The notes under the pieces: generated by a model
The model's input: only the letters and a program-made list of their open reading frames with translations
What the model was told of the DNA's origin: nothing
Database searches by the model: none
Shown: piece by piece, positions 23,081-33,843 of the stretch
Numbering within the stretch: position 1 is the first letter of the stretch
How the letters are laid out: every line of letters begins with the position of its first letter
Translations under genes and position numbers: made by a program
Source of the DNA: Pegoplata infirma
Taxonomy: Eukaryota > Arthropoda > Insecta > Diptera > Anthomyiidae
Assembly: GCA_963921195.1 (NCBI GenBank)
Contig: OY992539.1
Coordinates: 38,944,518-39,008,517 of the forward strand
Length of the DNA stretch: 64,000 nt
Reading direction: 5' to 3'

Positions 23081-23873
23081 AAACGGCAACGGATGTTGTT
23101 GTTTGTATATTGATATAGTCAAAGTTTATATTCCTATATGTCTGTATGTGTTTGTGTTTAAACTTTGAATGTACGTTAGACTGTTGTATGTGTGTCGGTG
23201 TGTGTTGTTTGCCTTACTGTACGTGTAATGCGTAAAGTAGCTAAAAGGTAAATAACTTGAAAAGGTCCTTTAAACAAAGTTTAAGCAAATTAACTTATTT
23301 TTTCATGAATATGATTTGATGAACAAAAAAATAAGAAACAAACGTTACTACCCACCCACACACACACACACACATTTTCATACACAAATACCAACATAAA
23401 TTATTGGTTAAATCGTTTTATCGTCTATAAGTATTGAAATCTTTAAAGTCAAACAAGAAAAAAAAGGGAGATTGGAAAATGAAAATAAAGCAACAGTGTT
23501 TGTTTGTATTTCAATGTTTTTGTTGTTTCTAATATTATTATAAAATATTTTTACATAAACAAAAAAAAACAAAAAAACAAAACCCAAAAAGAAAATATTG
23601 CCTACATAAACATTTACTTATTTAAGCGTAAAAATCAACTTAATGCTGAGTTTTTTTTTTCAATATTTAATGGATTGTTTAATTTTAATACAATATTTAA
23701 TAAAAAAAAATATTGCAAAGAAAAAAAAAAACAAAATAAAATTTAATATTAAATTTTCAACAATTTTTTATTCGAACATCATTCGATGCAAATTACAGAT
23801 TTTAAGTAAGTACAGATTCAAGGATATTTTATCTGCAAAAAAAAAACTCCATAATTCTAAAATGATTCAAAAA
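23081..23873. other. Apparently single-copy AT-rich sequence
   Basis: No partner found in the window. Holds TG-rich text (23140-23220), a short (CA)n run (23354-23374) and A-rich tracts. The small frames here (23504-23746, 23643-23930) are poly-Lys/Phe products of A and T runs, not genes. Possibly host intergenic or intronic DNA. Confidence 0.4.
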
Positions 23874-24010
23874 CAAGTGAGAGAGTTAAATTTGGCTGTG
23901 CCGAATCTTTTATACCTTCCAACATGTTAAAAAAAAATTGCAGGGACGTTTTTTGGGGGATGGTGGGGTTTTTCGGGTTTGATGGGTGACACCTTCCCCC
24001 AAGTGAATTT
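23874..24010 (+). mobile_element. mini-me-like element, third subfamily, 5' fragment
   Basis: CAAGTGAGAGAGTTAAATTTGGCTGTGCCGAATC then TTTATACCTTCCAACATGT (given in part) matches 40265-40395 in reverse. The first hairpin is GGC-TGT-GCC. A G-rich section (GGGGGATGGTGGGG) follows, as in the other copy. Confidence 0.65.
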
Positions 24011-24518
24011 AACTATTAAGCTTTTTGTAATTTAATAATACCGTTTTATTATTATTTAAATATATTTTATATCCACGCCTACAAATGGGTAGGTCCGAAA
24101 AAAAGTTTGTTAGTCCCCTAAGTCCAAGTGTAAGACGTTGAACACATTATATCATAAAATTTATTCATTGCAAAAAAAGTTGCGTTTTTTAGAGGTTGTT
24201 TTATATTTTTAAGGGGAAACTTTTTTTCCCTTATGCGTATGATTATTATTTAATGGAAATTACAAAATTAAGTATACGCCAATTATTGTTATCAACTTTC
24301 ATAGGCTTTTGGATTCATCCCATTATGATTTTGGTTGTTGCAATGTGTTTTTATTGTTTAAATCCCTGAGTGTTGGTCAAAAAAAGCGATGAAAGTTTTG
24401 ATATTTTTAAAAAATTAAATAAAAAAAATGTCTTGAGATACATAATATTTTTTAATTTTGATGCTCTGTAAACGAATATCAACAATTTTTAAATTCGGTC
24501 AAACGGTTTTCGACATAT
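24011..24518 (+). repeat. R-family and Y-family fragments
   Basis: 24225-24350 contains the TTAAGTATACGCC word and TTTTGGATTCATCCCATTATG (compare 15427 and 8255). 24410-24518 matches Y near 61735-61850 (CTTGAGATACATAATATT, TTTTGATG, GGTTTTCGACATATCCC). Non-coding. Confidence 0.5.
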
Positions 24519-24636
24519 CCCAGCAGAAATTTTGCTGAACTGGCAGCAGCTTTTGGAAAGGAAACTCGAGTCAAGGAGCGCATCCAAACCTGCTGAATTC
24601 ATGTATGATTCTCTAAGGCGATGTCACACTTTAGAG

Positions 24637-26166
24637 CAGAGCTTCTCACTAACTTTTGCTTTGCGACCCCTTTTCAATTTTTCAAATTTTTCGCGACCCC
24701 CCATACAAAAAAAAAATTATTAACATGAAGTTTGTCCTCAGTTTTTTCAAAACCCTGAAGTATTGGAAAAATTTGGAAACAAAATTCAGAAGCGGCATTG
24801 AAAGATTAATCAAACCCGAGTGGTCAGATCCCAGACGCACACCAAAAATTTCATGTAAAAAACTTCTAAAAAATAAAAATAAAAGTAAACTTTGACCTAA
24901 ATTTTCTCAAAAATTTGGAAACCAGGTCCCGAACTACGGCATTTTATATCGAAACTTACTATCTTCATTGATTTTTTTTCGTAAATAAAAGAAAAACACC
25001 AGATAAACCTGATCAGAAATGAAGAAATGTTTACCAAGAAAGCATTTATAGTCCAATTTGGAGTACCTAGTTCTAGTACATACTACTTCTTTTTTCAAAA
25101 TTATGTACCAATGTTTGGAATTGATCGAAATTTTATTCGATCAAATCTAGATCCGTTATTGGGATCCAGATTTGGAATCAGCAGTAAAAAGTATATGGAA
25201 AAAAGTGGTCAAATCCTAGACGCATCCGAAAATTTCACAAACAAAGCTCTTTAAAATGCACAAGAATACGTTTTTGTGAGCTTTGCCTTTTATTTTCTCA
25301 AAAACCTAACGTACTAGAAAAATTTGGAACCCATATTCGGAAAGTTAATAGAAAACGAACTGTCAAATCCCAGACTCAGCCAAAATACTTCACAAATTAG
25401 TGCTGGGCATCCCGAGAAATTAACAACGGCACAGTGATTACGGAAGGACCTTAAGTGATGGAAAAAATATTTTTCTTTAGAGTTGTGTCGTTCACGAACG
25501 AACTAGTTCAATTGAACGATTCACTTAACTGAGCGGTTTATCTAGTTCGTTCATTTCAGCTCTTTTAGGTCTTTTCTTTCATTCAGCTCAATTGGTCATT
25601 ACTTCATTTTGATCTTTCAGTTCGGTCGTTCAATTTTTTTGTCAATTGAAAAGCCTTTCTCCTCTTTTTGCACGCTTTCTCATCATTTATGTGTTTTTTT
25701 TTTACAAAAATTTTATATATTTATTTTTGTTTTTTTTTTTTAATTAATGTTTTTATTCAACATTTTTGTATTTTTTGAACGAAAGCCAAAACAACAGACA
25801 TGATCGAAATGATTCGATCACGAACTGTTGAACAAAAACCAAAATTGACCGATTTGAACTAGATGAACGACCAACAGACATGATCAAAATAATTCGTTCA
25901 TGAACTGTTGAACGAAAAAGCAAAAAGAGCGATTGAACTAGATGAATGAACTAGGTGTTTTATCTGAAATGAACGAGAATGAGCGCTCACTCAATTGAAC
26001 GATTAAGCACAAGTCTTTTTTTTCTTTAATAAAAGTATTTGTATATTTTTATAGCACAACAATTTAAAAAATGTGTTTTTACCAAAAATTAAGGTTTTAA
26101 CAAATTTGTTCGCAACCCCCCTGAAACCCTTCTAGGGGGTCGCGACCCACCGTTTGAGAACCATTG
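24637..26166. mobile_element. J: hAT-type element (1.53 kb)
   Basis: A perfect 8-bp target duplication CTTTAGAG (24629-24636 and 26167-26174) surrounds TIRs CAGAGCTTCTCACTAAC and CAATGGTTCTCAAACGG (reverse complement of the right end), both followed by GCGACCCC. These match the CAGNGGTTCTCAA / GCGACCCC ends of Charlie-like hAT elements. No transposase is seen. The interior has diverged ~300-bp sequences with GAAAAATTTGGAA(A/C)CC words (24760, 24910, 25315), suggesting internal duplication, plus the G1 insertion. Non-autonomous. Confidence 0.85.
25490..26012. mobile_element. G element, copy G1, with GTTCAATTGAAC words
   Basis: Ends AGTTGTGTCGTTCACGAACG (left) and ACTTGTGCTTAATCGTTCAA (reverse complement of right) are diverged TIRs. 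The interior repeats GAACGAACTAGTTCAATTGA-like words in both orientations around an AT-rich middle. Related to the split copy at 40731-42345. No ORF. Confidence 0.6.
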
Positions 26167-26323
26167 CTTTAGAGCGCTAGTTGAGTACACAGAAAAAGCG
26201 CTCTTAAGATGCTCTGAATTCACATCTCTTTAAAGCGCTGGAAAAATCGCTATAAAGATGCAGTGAATTCATGTATCTTTTTAGAGCTGATTTATGCAGA
26301 ATAAAGATGAAGCACATTTGACT

Positions 26324-26680
26324 ATTTCTGAAATACAAATTACAAAATCTGAAATACAATTGACTATTTCTAAATACAATTGGAAAACCTTAAATACAAT
26401 TGACTAATTCTAAAAATCAGTTGTCTCCCTGCAAGCATTTGGAAGAAATATCGCCTAAGAGATCCAATTACTTAAAAAAAAATTCCAATTATATTTCGAA
26501 AATTTCAAATTATATATTAGAAACTTCCACTTATATTTCAGATATTACCATTTATAATTAAAAAAATTTTAATTACATTTCAACAAATTTCAATTATATT
26601 TGAAATTTTAGAAATATAATTGGAGATTCTAAAATATGATTGGACATTTTTTGTAATGTAATTTGTATTTTCTGAAACTA
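26324..26680. mobile_element. Short TIR element with CAATTATATTT words
   Basis: TTTCTGAAATACAAATTACA at 26324 is mirrored by TGTAATTTGTATTTTCTGAAA near 26655-26680 (given in part). The core repeats AAATACAATTGACTA and CAATTATATTT(C/G)AAA in both orientations. Non-coding. Confidence 0.55.
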
Positions 26681-27033
26681 AAGCAAAAATAGTGTACTCA
26701 ATTTTTTTTTCATTCAAAATGTGAGGTGTTATGATTGAAGCACTCTTTGCAGCGCTGCTTAATGCGCAATAATGATGCAGTGAAATCATGTATCTTTGTC
26801 CAAAACTCATGGTTTTTTATTCAAAAAGTGTTAAATATATTAAAAAGGAAAGCATGTATGAAATTTTATCAATATATAATTTTATATTTTGAGTTTGATA
26901 TAAAAAATCTTATCAAAAAATTTAAATTTTTTCCCCTTACTTTTACTGCATCCTCAAGAGCGCTCTTTGGATGCGCTTCGGTATGCTATAAAAAGATGCT
27001 GTGTCACCAAATTCTCTATTTATTTTTGATGGG

Positions 27034-27280
27034 ATCGCTATATGAAATTTGCAACAAATTGCTATTTTTTTTACACTTAAGATTTTTTTTAACAAACCAT
27101 CTCGAAATTTCTCTCTTGACCCTTTCATAGATTTGGAGACAATATTTTATTTAATTTTCAATTGAGTCAAATCAAATTATTTTAGTCCATGGCACACTTC
27201 GATTAAATTTTGGATTTTTGGGAAATTTCTACAAAAATTAAGAATTTTTGAAAACTCCATTAAAAAAAAGGTGTCGTTAA
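27034..27280. repeat. Y-family fragment
   Basis: GACCCTTTCATAGATTTGGAGAC, CAAATTATTTTAGTCCATGG and CACTTCGATTAAATTTTGG match Y. It leads into the end of C3 and TTAA at 27277-27280. Confidence 0.5.
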
Positions 27281-27718
27281 AGGTGGTATGATACTTGCTA
27301 GTTTCTGTATTGGATTTTTTTAGGATTGATCGAATGAAACAACAAATGCGAGAAAGAACAAGAAATACAATAAAATAAAAACAATATTGCCAACTTTTAT
27401 TTTCAAAATAACTCGCCCAAAATAGCTAAAAAAGGCCCAAACCAAATGAAAGACCGCTTCATTCGAGCAAAAACGAATAAAATTGGCAACACTGTTAGCA
27501 CATTATTCTGGAAATGTCAATTTTAAGTTGAAAATTTTTATATTTTTTTGACAGTCACTGCAAAATTATCGATGACACACGAATATTTTTTGACGTTTTA
27601 AGTTTTTTTTTCATGATATTGGCATACTCTTTAAACTTGGTCAATTTTCGTATGAAAATATATTTACACTGTTCTCCAAAATATAAAAAATACAAAAACT
27701 AGCAAGTATCATAACACC
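27281..27718. mobile_element. L: TTAA-flanked TIR element (438 bp)
   Basis: TTAA on both sides (27277-27280, 27719-27722). The TIRs AGGTGGTATGATACTTGCTAG and GGTGTTATGATACTTGCTAG (reverse complement of right) agree over about 30 bp. The C consensus has TTAACTGTTTG exactly at the junction, confirming the target. TTAA duplications fit piggyBac or Kolobok groups. Non-coding. Confidence 0.75.
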
Positions 27719-28078
27719 TTAACTGTTTGCAGTTTATTTAAAAAGTTTTACGTTTTGTCGTTTTTTAAAGAAAAAACATTTGTTCAATGTTCAGTTCTTT
27801 TAAATGACTATTTCTGGTCTTTGTTTCAAAAATAACAACATAAAAATATAGACTTTCATTAGCATTCAATTTTTAAAGTCATTAATTTTTGTTCTGTAAG
27901 TAAAAATAAGTGATTCATCTTTAATTTTTAATGATTTGTGTACGTTATTTTTTTTTTTTAAATTGTTGGCATTTTTTAAGGAAATATCATTAGATTTTGT
28001 GGGTTATTTTTGTGTGGGTTATTTTTTTGTAGAAAAAAAATTAAAAAACTATTTATAGAAATAAAAAACATGTTTATA

Positions 28079-28150
28079 TCAAGTGACTTTGGCACGATAG
28101 GTAGAGTGTCTGGCCAGAATGTAGTTGATTGCGGGATCGATTCCCCAAAA
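28079..28150 (+). other. tRNA-like segment in C3 (A and B box-like)
   Basis: TTTGGCACGATAGGTAGAG resembles an A box, and GGGATCGATTCCCC contains GGATCGATTCC, one base from the B box GGTTCGANTCC. The spacing is about 40 bp. The same segment is kept in C4 and C5. Confidence 0.5.
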
Positions 28151-28405
28151 ATTATATTAAATATTTTTTAAAATAAAATTTAATAGAAAAATTGTAAAAA
28201 AAAACTTACGAAATCATTAATGTTTAATATTTTCGTAGGTATATTTTTTTTAATTTGTTGGTAATAATAACGCAACAATCGCTAATTTTTAATGTTTTCG
28301 TAGGTTGTTTTTTTCGGATTTTTTAGTAAAAAAAATTAAAGTGACGTTTTTAATGTTATTTATTTTATTCAATTTTATTAACAGTAAAAAATAAATGTTG
28401 ATGCC

Positions 28406-29050
28406 CAAGCAGAAATTGACGACGGTTCTAAAAAAAAGCGTTCTGAAAGCACTGTAACAAAAAAAAAAGCATTCTCAAAACGTTTTTTTCAAACGCTTTG
28501 CGAGCGTTTTTGAAAGCTCTATATATAACAAAAAAAAAAAAGCAATCTCAAAACGTTTTTTTGGAACGCTTTGCGAGCGTATTCGAAAAGCGTTTTAAGA
28601 GTTCTTTAGATTTTTTTTTTTGAAAAAAATTTCTAATTGTAAGTTCCGACACTATTTTTGAATAACAATTTTTTGTCAATTTTTTTTTGTTTTATAAGTA
28701 AAAAAAATCATAAAAAATGGTTTTAGATTTTTTTTTTATTTTCCAAGTTTCGAAAATTTTTTTGAAAAATTTTCTAAGTTTCTTGGAGTACAAATTTTTT
28801 TTCGGATTCCACTTTGTATCAAACAAATTATTATAATCGAACTAAAACACCAATTCTTTACTTTGGGTTTTTAATGCGCTTAATGACTTTAAAAAATCGT
28901 TCTCAAAGCACTTTTTTACATCGCTTTTAAAACGCTTTAAACCTAGCGTAGATCGATGTTATCATTCGGATCATCTGAAGGCGCTTTGAAGTTGGTACAG
29001 AACGCTCGTACAACCGTACACAACGCTTTCACAACGCTTTTGTGATTGCA
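28406..29050. mobile_element. D insertion with AAAGCG / CGCTTT words
   Basis: It replaces about 35 bp of the C consensus. Begins CCCAAGCAGAAATTGACG, close to the K start, and contains many AAAGCGTT, CTCAAAACG and ACGCTTTGCGAGCG words in both orientations (28430-28610, 28890-29050). The ends are not resolved and no ORF is coding. Confidence 0.5.
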
Positions 29051-29115
29051 TTTTTTTCAAATGTTTTATCGCTTGTTGTAAATAAGTTTTTAATTTGTTT
29101 TTGCCTACAAAATAT

Positions 29116-29697
29116 TTTGAGGGTACGTTCAAGAAATTAAAAAAAAAAAAAATTAAAAAAAAAATTCCATTGACTATTTCAAACGCATTTAAACTTAATT
29201 TGAGCCAAATCAGACTATGTACGCCCATGGCGCCATTCGATCAAAATTAAGAGTTTTTGATAGAAACGCCGCAAGTAAAAATGATCAAATTTGGTTCAAC
29301 TAATTTAATCTAAAGTGTGTGTTCAAAGTCTATGAAAGGGCCAAGATTATTTTTTTTAAATTTCTTAAACGAAGGAATAAACCGCTATTTTAGGAAATTT
29401 TTTGACAATTTTATGTTTTTTTTTTTTTTAATTTTGAAAAATCGAAAATCGAAAAATCGAATTTGCATGACACGGGTTAATTTTATTTGATTGGCCTCAT
29501 ATTTGAACCACATAATATTTAGGTTTAGTAGAATAAAAATTTGCCCCCGAGACTTTGGAAAATTAAAATTTTTAGAAAAAATGACACCCTAATGTACATA
29601 TTTGTCCAAATGAGATTATAGATTTATCGATAATCAAACTGAGAAGTATGAAAAATTAAGCAATGGAATCCACCGACTTGTTCTGGATATATATTTA
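29116..29697. repeat. Y- and Z-family repeats
   Basis: 29106-29400 matches Y (TTAATTTGAGCCAAATCAG, CCATGGCGCCATTCGATC). 29405-29595 matches Z (CACGGGTTAATTTTATTTG, ACACCCTAATG). 29600-29697 holds nothing recognisable. Confidence 0.55.
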
Positions 29698-30539
29698 CAC
29701 TCAAAATATTTTGTAGGCAAAAACAAATGAAAAACATATTTAAAACAAGTGATAAACATTTGAAAACCATCCCAGTAATTATTCATTTATTTAAACAAAC
29801 ATCAACATTTATTATTTTACTGTTAATAAAATTTTCTAAAATAAATAACATTGACCATTAAAAAATAATGTCTCTTTCATTTTTTTTTACCAACAAATTT
29901 GAAAAAAAAAAAATAACATACGAAAACATTAAAAATTAATGATTGTTGTTTTGATTTTACCAAATTCAAAAAATTTTCAAAAAAAAAAAAAAAAAAAATG
30001 ATCAGGAAAACATTAAAAAAAAAATAATTGTTTCGTATATTATTTTTTAAAATTTTTCCATTTAATTATTTTTTAAAAAATTTTTAATAAATTTTTCGGG
30101 AATCGATACCGCAATCAACTACATTCTGGACGACACTCTACCCATTGTGCCAAAGTCACTTGATACAAACATGTTTTTATATTTCGATAAATAATTTTTT
30201 GATTTTTTTTTGCTATAAAAAAAATAACCCACATAAGTAAGTAAAATCAAATGATTTCTTCTTAAAAATTGCCAACAATTTTAAAATAAATAACGTGCAC
30301 AAATCATCAAAAATTAAAGAAAAATCACTTATGTTTACTTACAGAACAAAAATAAATGACCTTAAAAATTTAATGCTAATGAAAGTCTTTATTTTTTATG
30401 TTGTTATTTTTAAAACAAAAAACATAATTAGTCATTTAAAAAAACTGAACGTTAAACAAATGGTTTTTCTTTTAAAAACGACAATATGTAAAACTGTTTA
30501 AATAAACTACAAACAGTTAATGTCATAATTTTTTGAGTG
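29698..30539 (-). mobile_element. C element, copy C4 (842 bp, intact ends)
   Basis: TA before CACTCAAAATATTTTGTAGG and TG after ATAATTTTTTGAGTG. This is the only uninterrupted C copy, about 840 bp. It has a tRNA-like segment at 30093-30163 and the GAAAGTCTTTATTTTTTATG word. A 68-codon frame inside (30295-30501) is not preserved in the other copies. Non-autonomous. Confidence 0.85.
30093..30163 (-). other. tRNA-like segment in C4
   Basis: On the minus strand: TTTGGCACAATGGGTAGAGTG then GCGGTATCGATTCCCG. Slightly more worn than in C3 and C5. Confidence 0.4.
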
Positions 30540-30606
30540 TGCATTTGCATTCAAATCACATCCCTAATTGTGATTATAATTACACTGTGCTAGTCGTAAA
30601 AATTAA

Positions 30607-32288
30607 CAAGCTGGGCAACCTGCTGGTAAAGCTAATTCGGGTACGCTGAATTCAATGGTGCTGGCCGTTTTTTGAAGTTAGCGCTTGTATTCGCGATTTA
30701 AAATTGTAAAGCCTAGGTACAACAAAAATAAAATTTTTATGTTTTTGGTATAGTTTTTAAATATAAATTTAGAAAACATATTGATTTTTTTTTGCGAAAA
30801 AAAAATTTCCGCGAAAAAAAATTTCCGCGAAAAAATTTTTTTAGAAAAATTTTGTATCTGTAATGTATCGTATTTTACTCATTTTTATAAATTAATAGAA
30901 AAATAAAAAAAAAAAATGGAAAAAAATTTCGCCAAAAAAGTTCGCAAAAAAAAAAAATCGCGAAAAAAATTTTTGCGAATAATTTTTTTTTTTTTTTGTA
31001 TCTTCAATAGAGTTTAGATGATAAAAATTCAGCAATTGTCTAAATAATATAAAAAAAAAATTGCTTAAAAATAAAAAAAAAAAAAATAATCGCGAATATC
31101 GCTAATACATACGCTTACTTTGAAAAAACTATATATGACAATGGGATTTAGTGTTCACGAGCTAGCTTTACCAGATGGCAGTCGTAAATTCAAATCAAAC
31201 TAAAAATATTTGTTATATATGGTTTTTGAATTGAGAAAAGTGTGAAAGAAAAATTTTTAATTTTTCTAAAAATTTAGACATCCTGGTTTGTTTCTTACTA
31301 GTTTCATATTATCCAGTTATAATAATCTTTAGAAAAACTTTTAATGTCAAATTTATTTAGTTAATAGTCAATAAAACTCTATATGTGAAAATTATTTACA
31401 GATCGCAGCCGACAAGAATTGAACTCATCATCATCTGTAATACTTTTGCTATTAACTGCTTGTAACGTACAATCACTCTAGACCGATACGCCAAGTAGGC
31501 TGTTAAGCAAGTATCAACTAAATCTGATTTTTTCAATTCGAGTGTAGTTGTTGCTGTTGTTTTTTCTCACAGAAGACTTGTTATTGTAATGTGTAAACAA
31601 ATTTTTATTTTTAGTAATCATTATTCTTCTTCCTCTCCTTCATCAATTCTGATCTAAGTACTTATTTTTGCAAACATTGCCAGACATGGTCTATATTTTA
31701 GACACAAATGTTAGGTGTTGCCATTTTTTCAAAGATACTGATTGCCACTTAGGGCGACTTATAGTCGTTATTTTTAAATTATTGTTTTCTGTAAAGACAG
31801 TCGAGCTCAGGCTCTAATTATAATTATGTATTATAATTTTTTGATTTGTTATATATGGTTTTTGAATTGAGAAAAGTGTGAAAGAAAAATTTTTAATTTT
31901 TCTAAAAATTTAGACATCCTGGTTTGTTTCTTACTAGTTTCATATTATCCAGTTATAATAATCTTCAGAAAAACTTTTAATGTCAAATTTATTTAGTTAA
32001 TTTGTATTGAACCAATTTTTTCACGAAAATAAAGATTTTTCGCGACCAAAAAATGTTTTTCGTGAAAAAAATTTACGGTATTATGGTTTGTTATGTTAGT
32101 TTAACAGACTTGAATGGTTCGAAATCTAAAAATTATCAAAAATGTTTAAAAATATGGTTTTTATTGTACTTAAGGATCAAAATTTTAAATCGCGAATATC
32201 GCGATTACGAGCGCTAACTTCAAAAAACGGCTAGCTCCATTGAATTCAGCATACTCGAATTAACTTTACCATTAGGGTGCCCAGCTTG
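30607..32288. mobile_element. E: TTAA-flanked TIR element (1.68 kb)
   Basis: TTAA on both sides (30603-30606, 32289-32292). TIRs start CAAGCTGGGCA and agree for about 85 bp, through GGTAAAG(C/T)TAATTCG, GCTGAATTCAATGG and CCGTTTTTTGAAGTTAGCGC. The target fits piggyBac/Kolobok-type insertion. The interior has A/T runs with CGCGAAAAAA words, and a 158-bp direct repeat (31208-31365, 31844-32001) differing at one base. No transposase. Confidence 0.8.
31208..32001 (+). repeat. 158-bp direct repeats flanking 478 bp
   Basis: 31208-31365 and 31844-32001 differ only at CTTTAG/CTTCAG. The 478 bp between is less AT-rich than its surroundings and looks like inserted sequence. The minus strand at 31412-31500 has A-box-like TTGGCGTATCGG and B-box-like GAGTTCAATTC words. 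An LTR pair or a long duplicated target are both possible. Confidence 0.75.
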
Positions 32289-32292
32289 TTAA

Positions 32293-32540
32293 AAAAAAGG
32301 TGTCAAATTTGGGCACAGTGTTACTTGAAAACTGTATAAGAGGCGTATACTTAATTTTGTAAATGCCCTTAAATAACAATCATACGCAACGTTGTGTAGT
32401 GGTTTATTTTTTGGACCGAATGCAACGAAATTCATACCGGTAATAGCTAACGTAATTGCGAGCTCAAGTTTGGACGCGGAACCCACCTGTCCAATAAGGG
32501 CTCTACCACGGTCTCTTAAGAAGGACATATTAAGTATAAA
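32293..32540 (-). repeat. R-family fragment
   Basis: Reverse complement of the 8060-8275 repeat: GAGGCGTATACTTAATTTTG, CATACGCAACG and GGTTTATTTTTTGGACC. A small minus-strand frame (32289-32543) spans it but is not conserved. Confidence 0.55.
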
Positions 32541-33338
32541 CAAGTAGAAAAGCTAAATTCGACTTGGCCGAATCTATGAATACCCCCCACAATGCCCATT
32601 TTAAGTGATAATAAATTTTCTAACGTGAAAAAAATAACAGTTTTGATTAGAAATATTTTATTTTGTTTAAAAAATTTTTTTTTTTTGAGTGTAAAATTTT
32701 TTTTGAGTGTAGAATTTTTTTCAAGTGTATTTTTTTTCTTTTGTTTTGGTATAAAAATATTTTTTAGTGACAAAAATACGTTGTAAAATATTTTTGTGAC
32801 TTACCAATGTTTTTAAAACAGGTTTAACGGGTTTTAAACACGTGAATTTTAGGTGAAGCTAATCTGAAATTCACGGTTTTGCTAATAACTTTTGAATCAC
32901 TGAACCGATTTGGCTGAAATTCAATACGAACGAGGCTGGAGGAACGCAAAATATATATGCCAAGCTTCAGCATCCTCAGAGTTGCTTTTCGAAAGTTATA
33001 GTGCTTTTAATCTCAAAAATTCACGAAAAACCCTTGCCGAAATTCAGTCTTTTGCTCATAACTTTTGAACCACTGGACTGATTTCGCTGGATTGCAACAC
33101 CAACCTGACCAGGTAAATGCCCAACATATATGCCAAACTTCAGGAGCCTCCGTTAAGTCTTTCAAAAGTTAGCGTGTTTTCAACAGACAGAGGCACGGAC
33201 GGACTGACGGACGGACGGACGGACATCGCTAGATCGTCTTAAAATCGAACGAGTATCATGAATATACATACTTTATGGGGTCCTAGACCAATATTTCTAT
33301 ACTAATATTTCCCTCTATCAATAGAGTGGAGGGTATAA
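32541..33338 (+). mobile_element. mini-me-like element, subfamily B, copy B3
   Basis: Complete from CAAGTAGAAAAGCTAAATTC to ATAGAGTGGAGGGTATA. The RGAC array is very short (33187-33224), and part of the final section is missing (GATTTCTATACTAATATTTCCC). Same two-half interior as B1. Non-coding. Confidence 0.85.
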
Positions 33339-33843
33339 AGGAGCCTTTAGTGTTTTGAGCCTTTGTGTTTTGTTTTCATTTCGGTCCTATTCAGAAAGTT
33401 CGAATTTTGTATCACTGTGTAACTAGTAAATCGTTTTATTCACACAAAAAATTATTGGCTAAAAATTTCCAATTAAATCTCAACAAAATTTAAATGAGTC
33501 AATCAATGTATTAAGTAAAAATTTTGATATTTTCTTTAACTGTCGAATTACAAATTTTCAGCATGCCAGATTTTTTTCGCTTTAATTTATTTGAATAGAT
33601 TAATTCAAAAATATACAATGCAATCCGGTTTTACTTTTTTATTGATGGCAAAATATTGGAAAGCAAAAAAGATTAATTTTTTGATAATTTTGTCATAAGC
33701 TTTCAATTCATTTATTAAATCAATCATTATATTGATTGACTGTAAATAAAAAAATAAAAAATTTTTGATCAAAATTGAAAAAATGTTTGGTTGAAAAAAA
33801 TTTCAATCAATCACCTACAATTTGATGATTGGTATAAATTTTT
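33339..33843. mobile_element. N element, left part (with 34906-34970)
   Basis: CACACAAAAAATTATTGG (33440) and the reverse complement of AAATTTTGTCTGTG (34975) may be TIRs of one element, with AATCAATCA / TGATTGATT words inside (33500, 33720, 33808, 34938). B4 sits within it. 33339-33439 is unclassified. Confidence 0.4.

Larger units (their letters stand above)
24519..27033. mobile_element. K element, CCCAGCAGAAAT-type TIR (split by J)
   Basis: The left end CCCAGCAGAAAT at 24519 and the right end ATTTTTGATGGG at 27033 are imperfect inverted ends inside a Y repeat whose neighbouring text (CGACATAT / ...GAAATTTGC) is picked up on both sides. The interior repeats a GATGC(A/T)(G/C)TGAATTCATGTATCTTT word (26210, 26258, 26775) and GCGCT words. 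A small frame (26735-27130) is not conserved. The end assignment is tentative. Confidence 0.45.
27719..29115 (+). mobile_element. C element, copy C3 (split by D)
   Basis: Continues AACTGTTTGCAGTTTATTT in register with C2, keeps the best tRNA-like segment (28079-28150), reaches AAATGTTGATG at 28400, then resumes after D with AAATGTTTTATCGCTTG and TTTTGCCTACAAAATATTTTGAGGGTA. The end CACTC is worn to CCCTC. Non-coding. Confidence 0.75.

Noticed and set aside
23504..23930. Lys/Phe-rich open frames
   Set aside because: Caused by A and T homopolymers in AT-rich DNA.
28079..28150. Functional tRNA gene
   Set aside because: No acceptor stem or complete cloverleaf is visible; it is a repeated segment in C elements.
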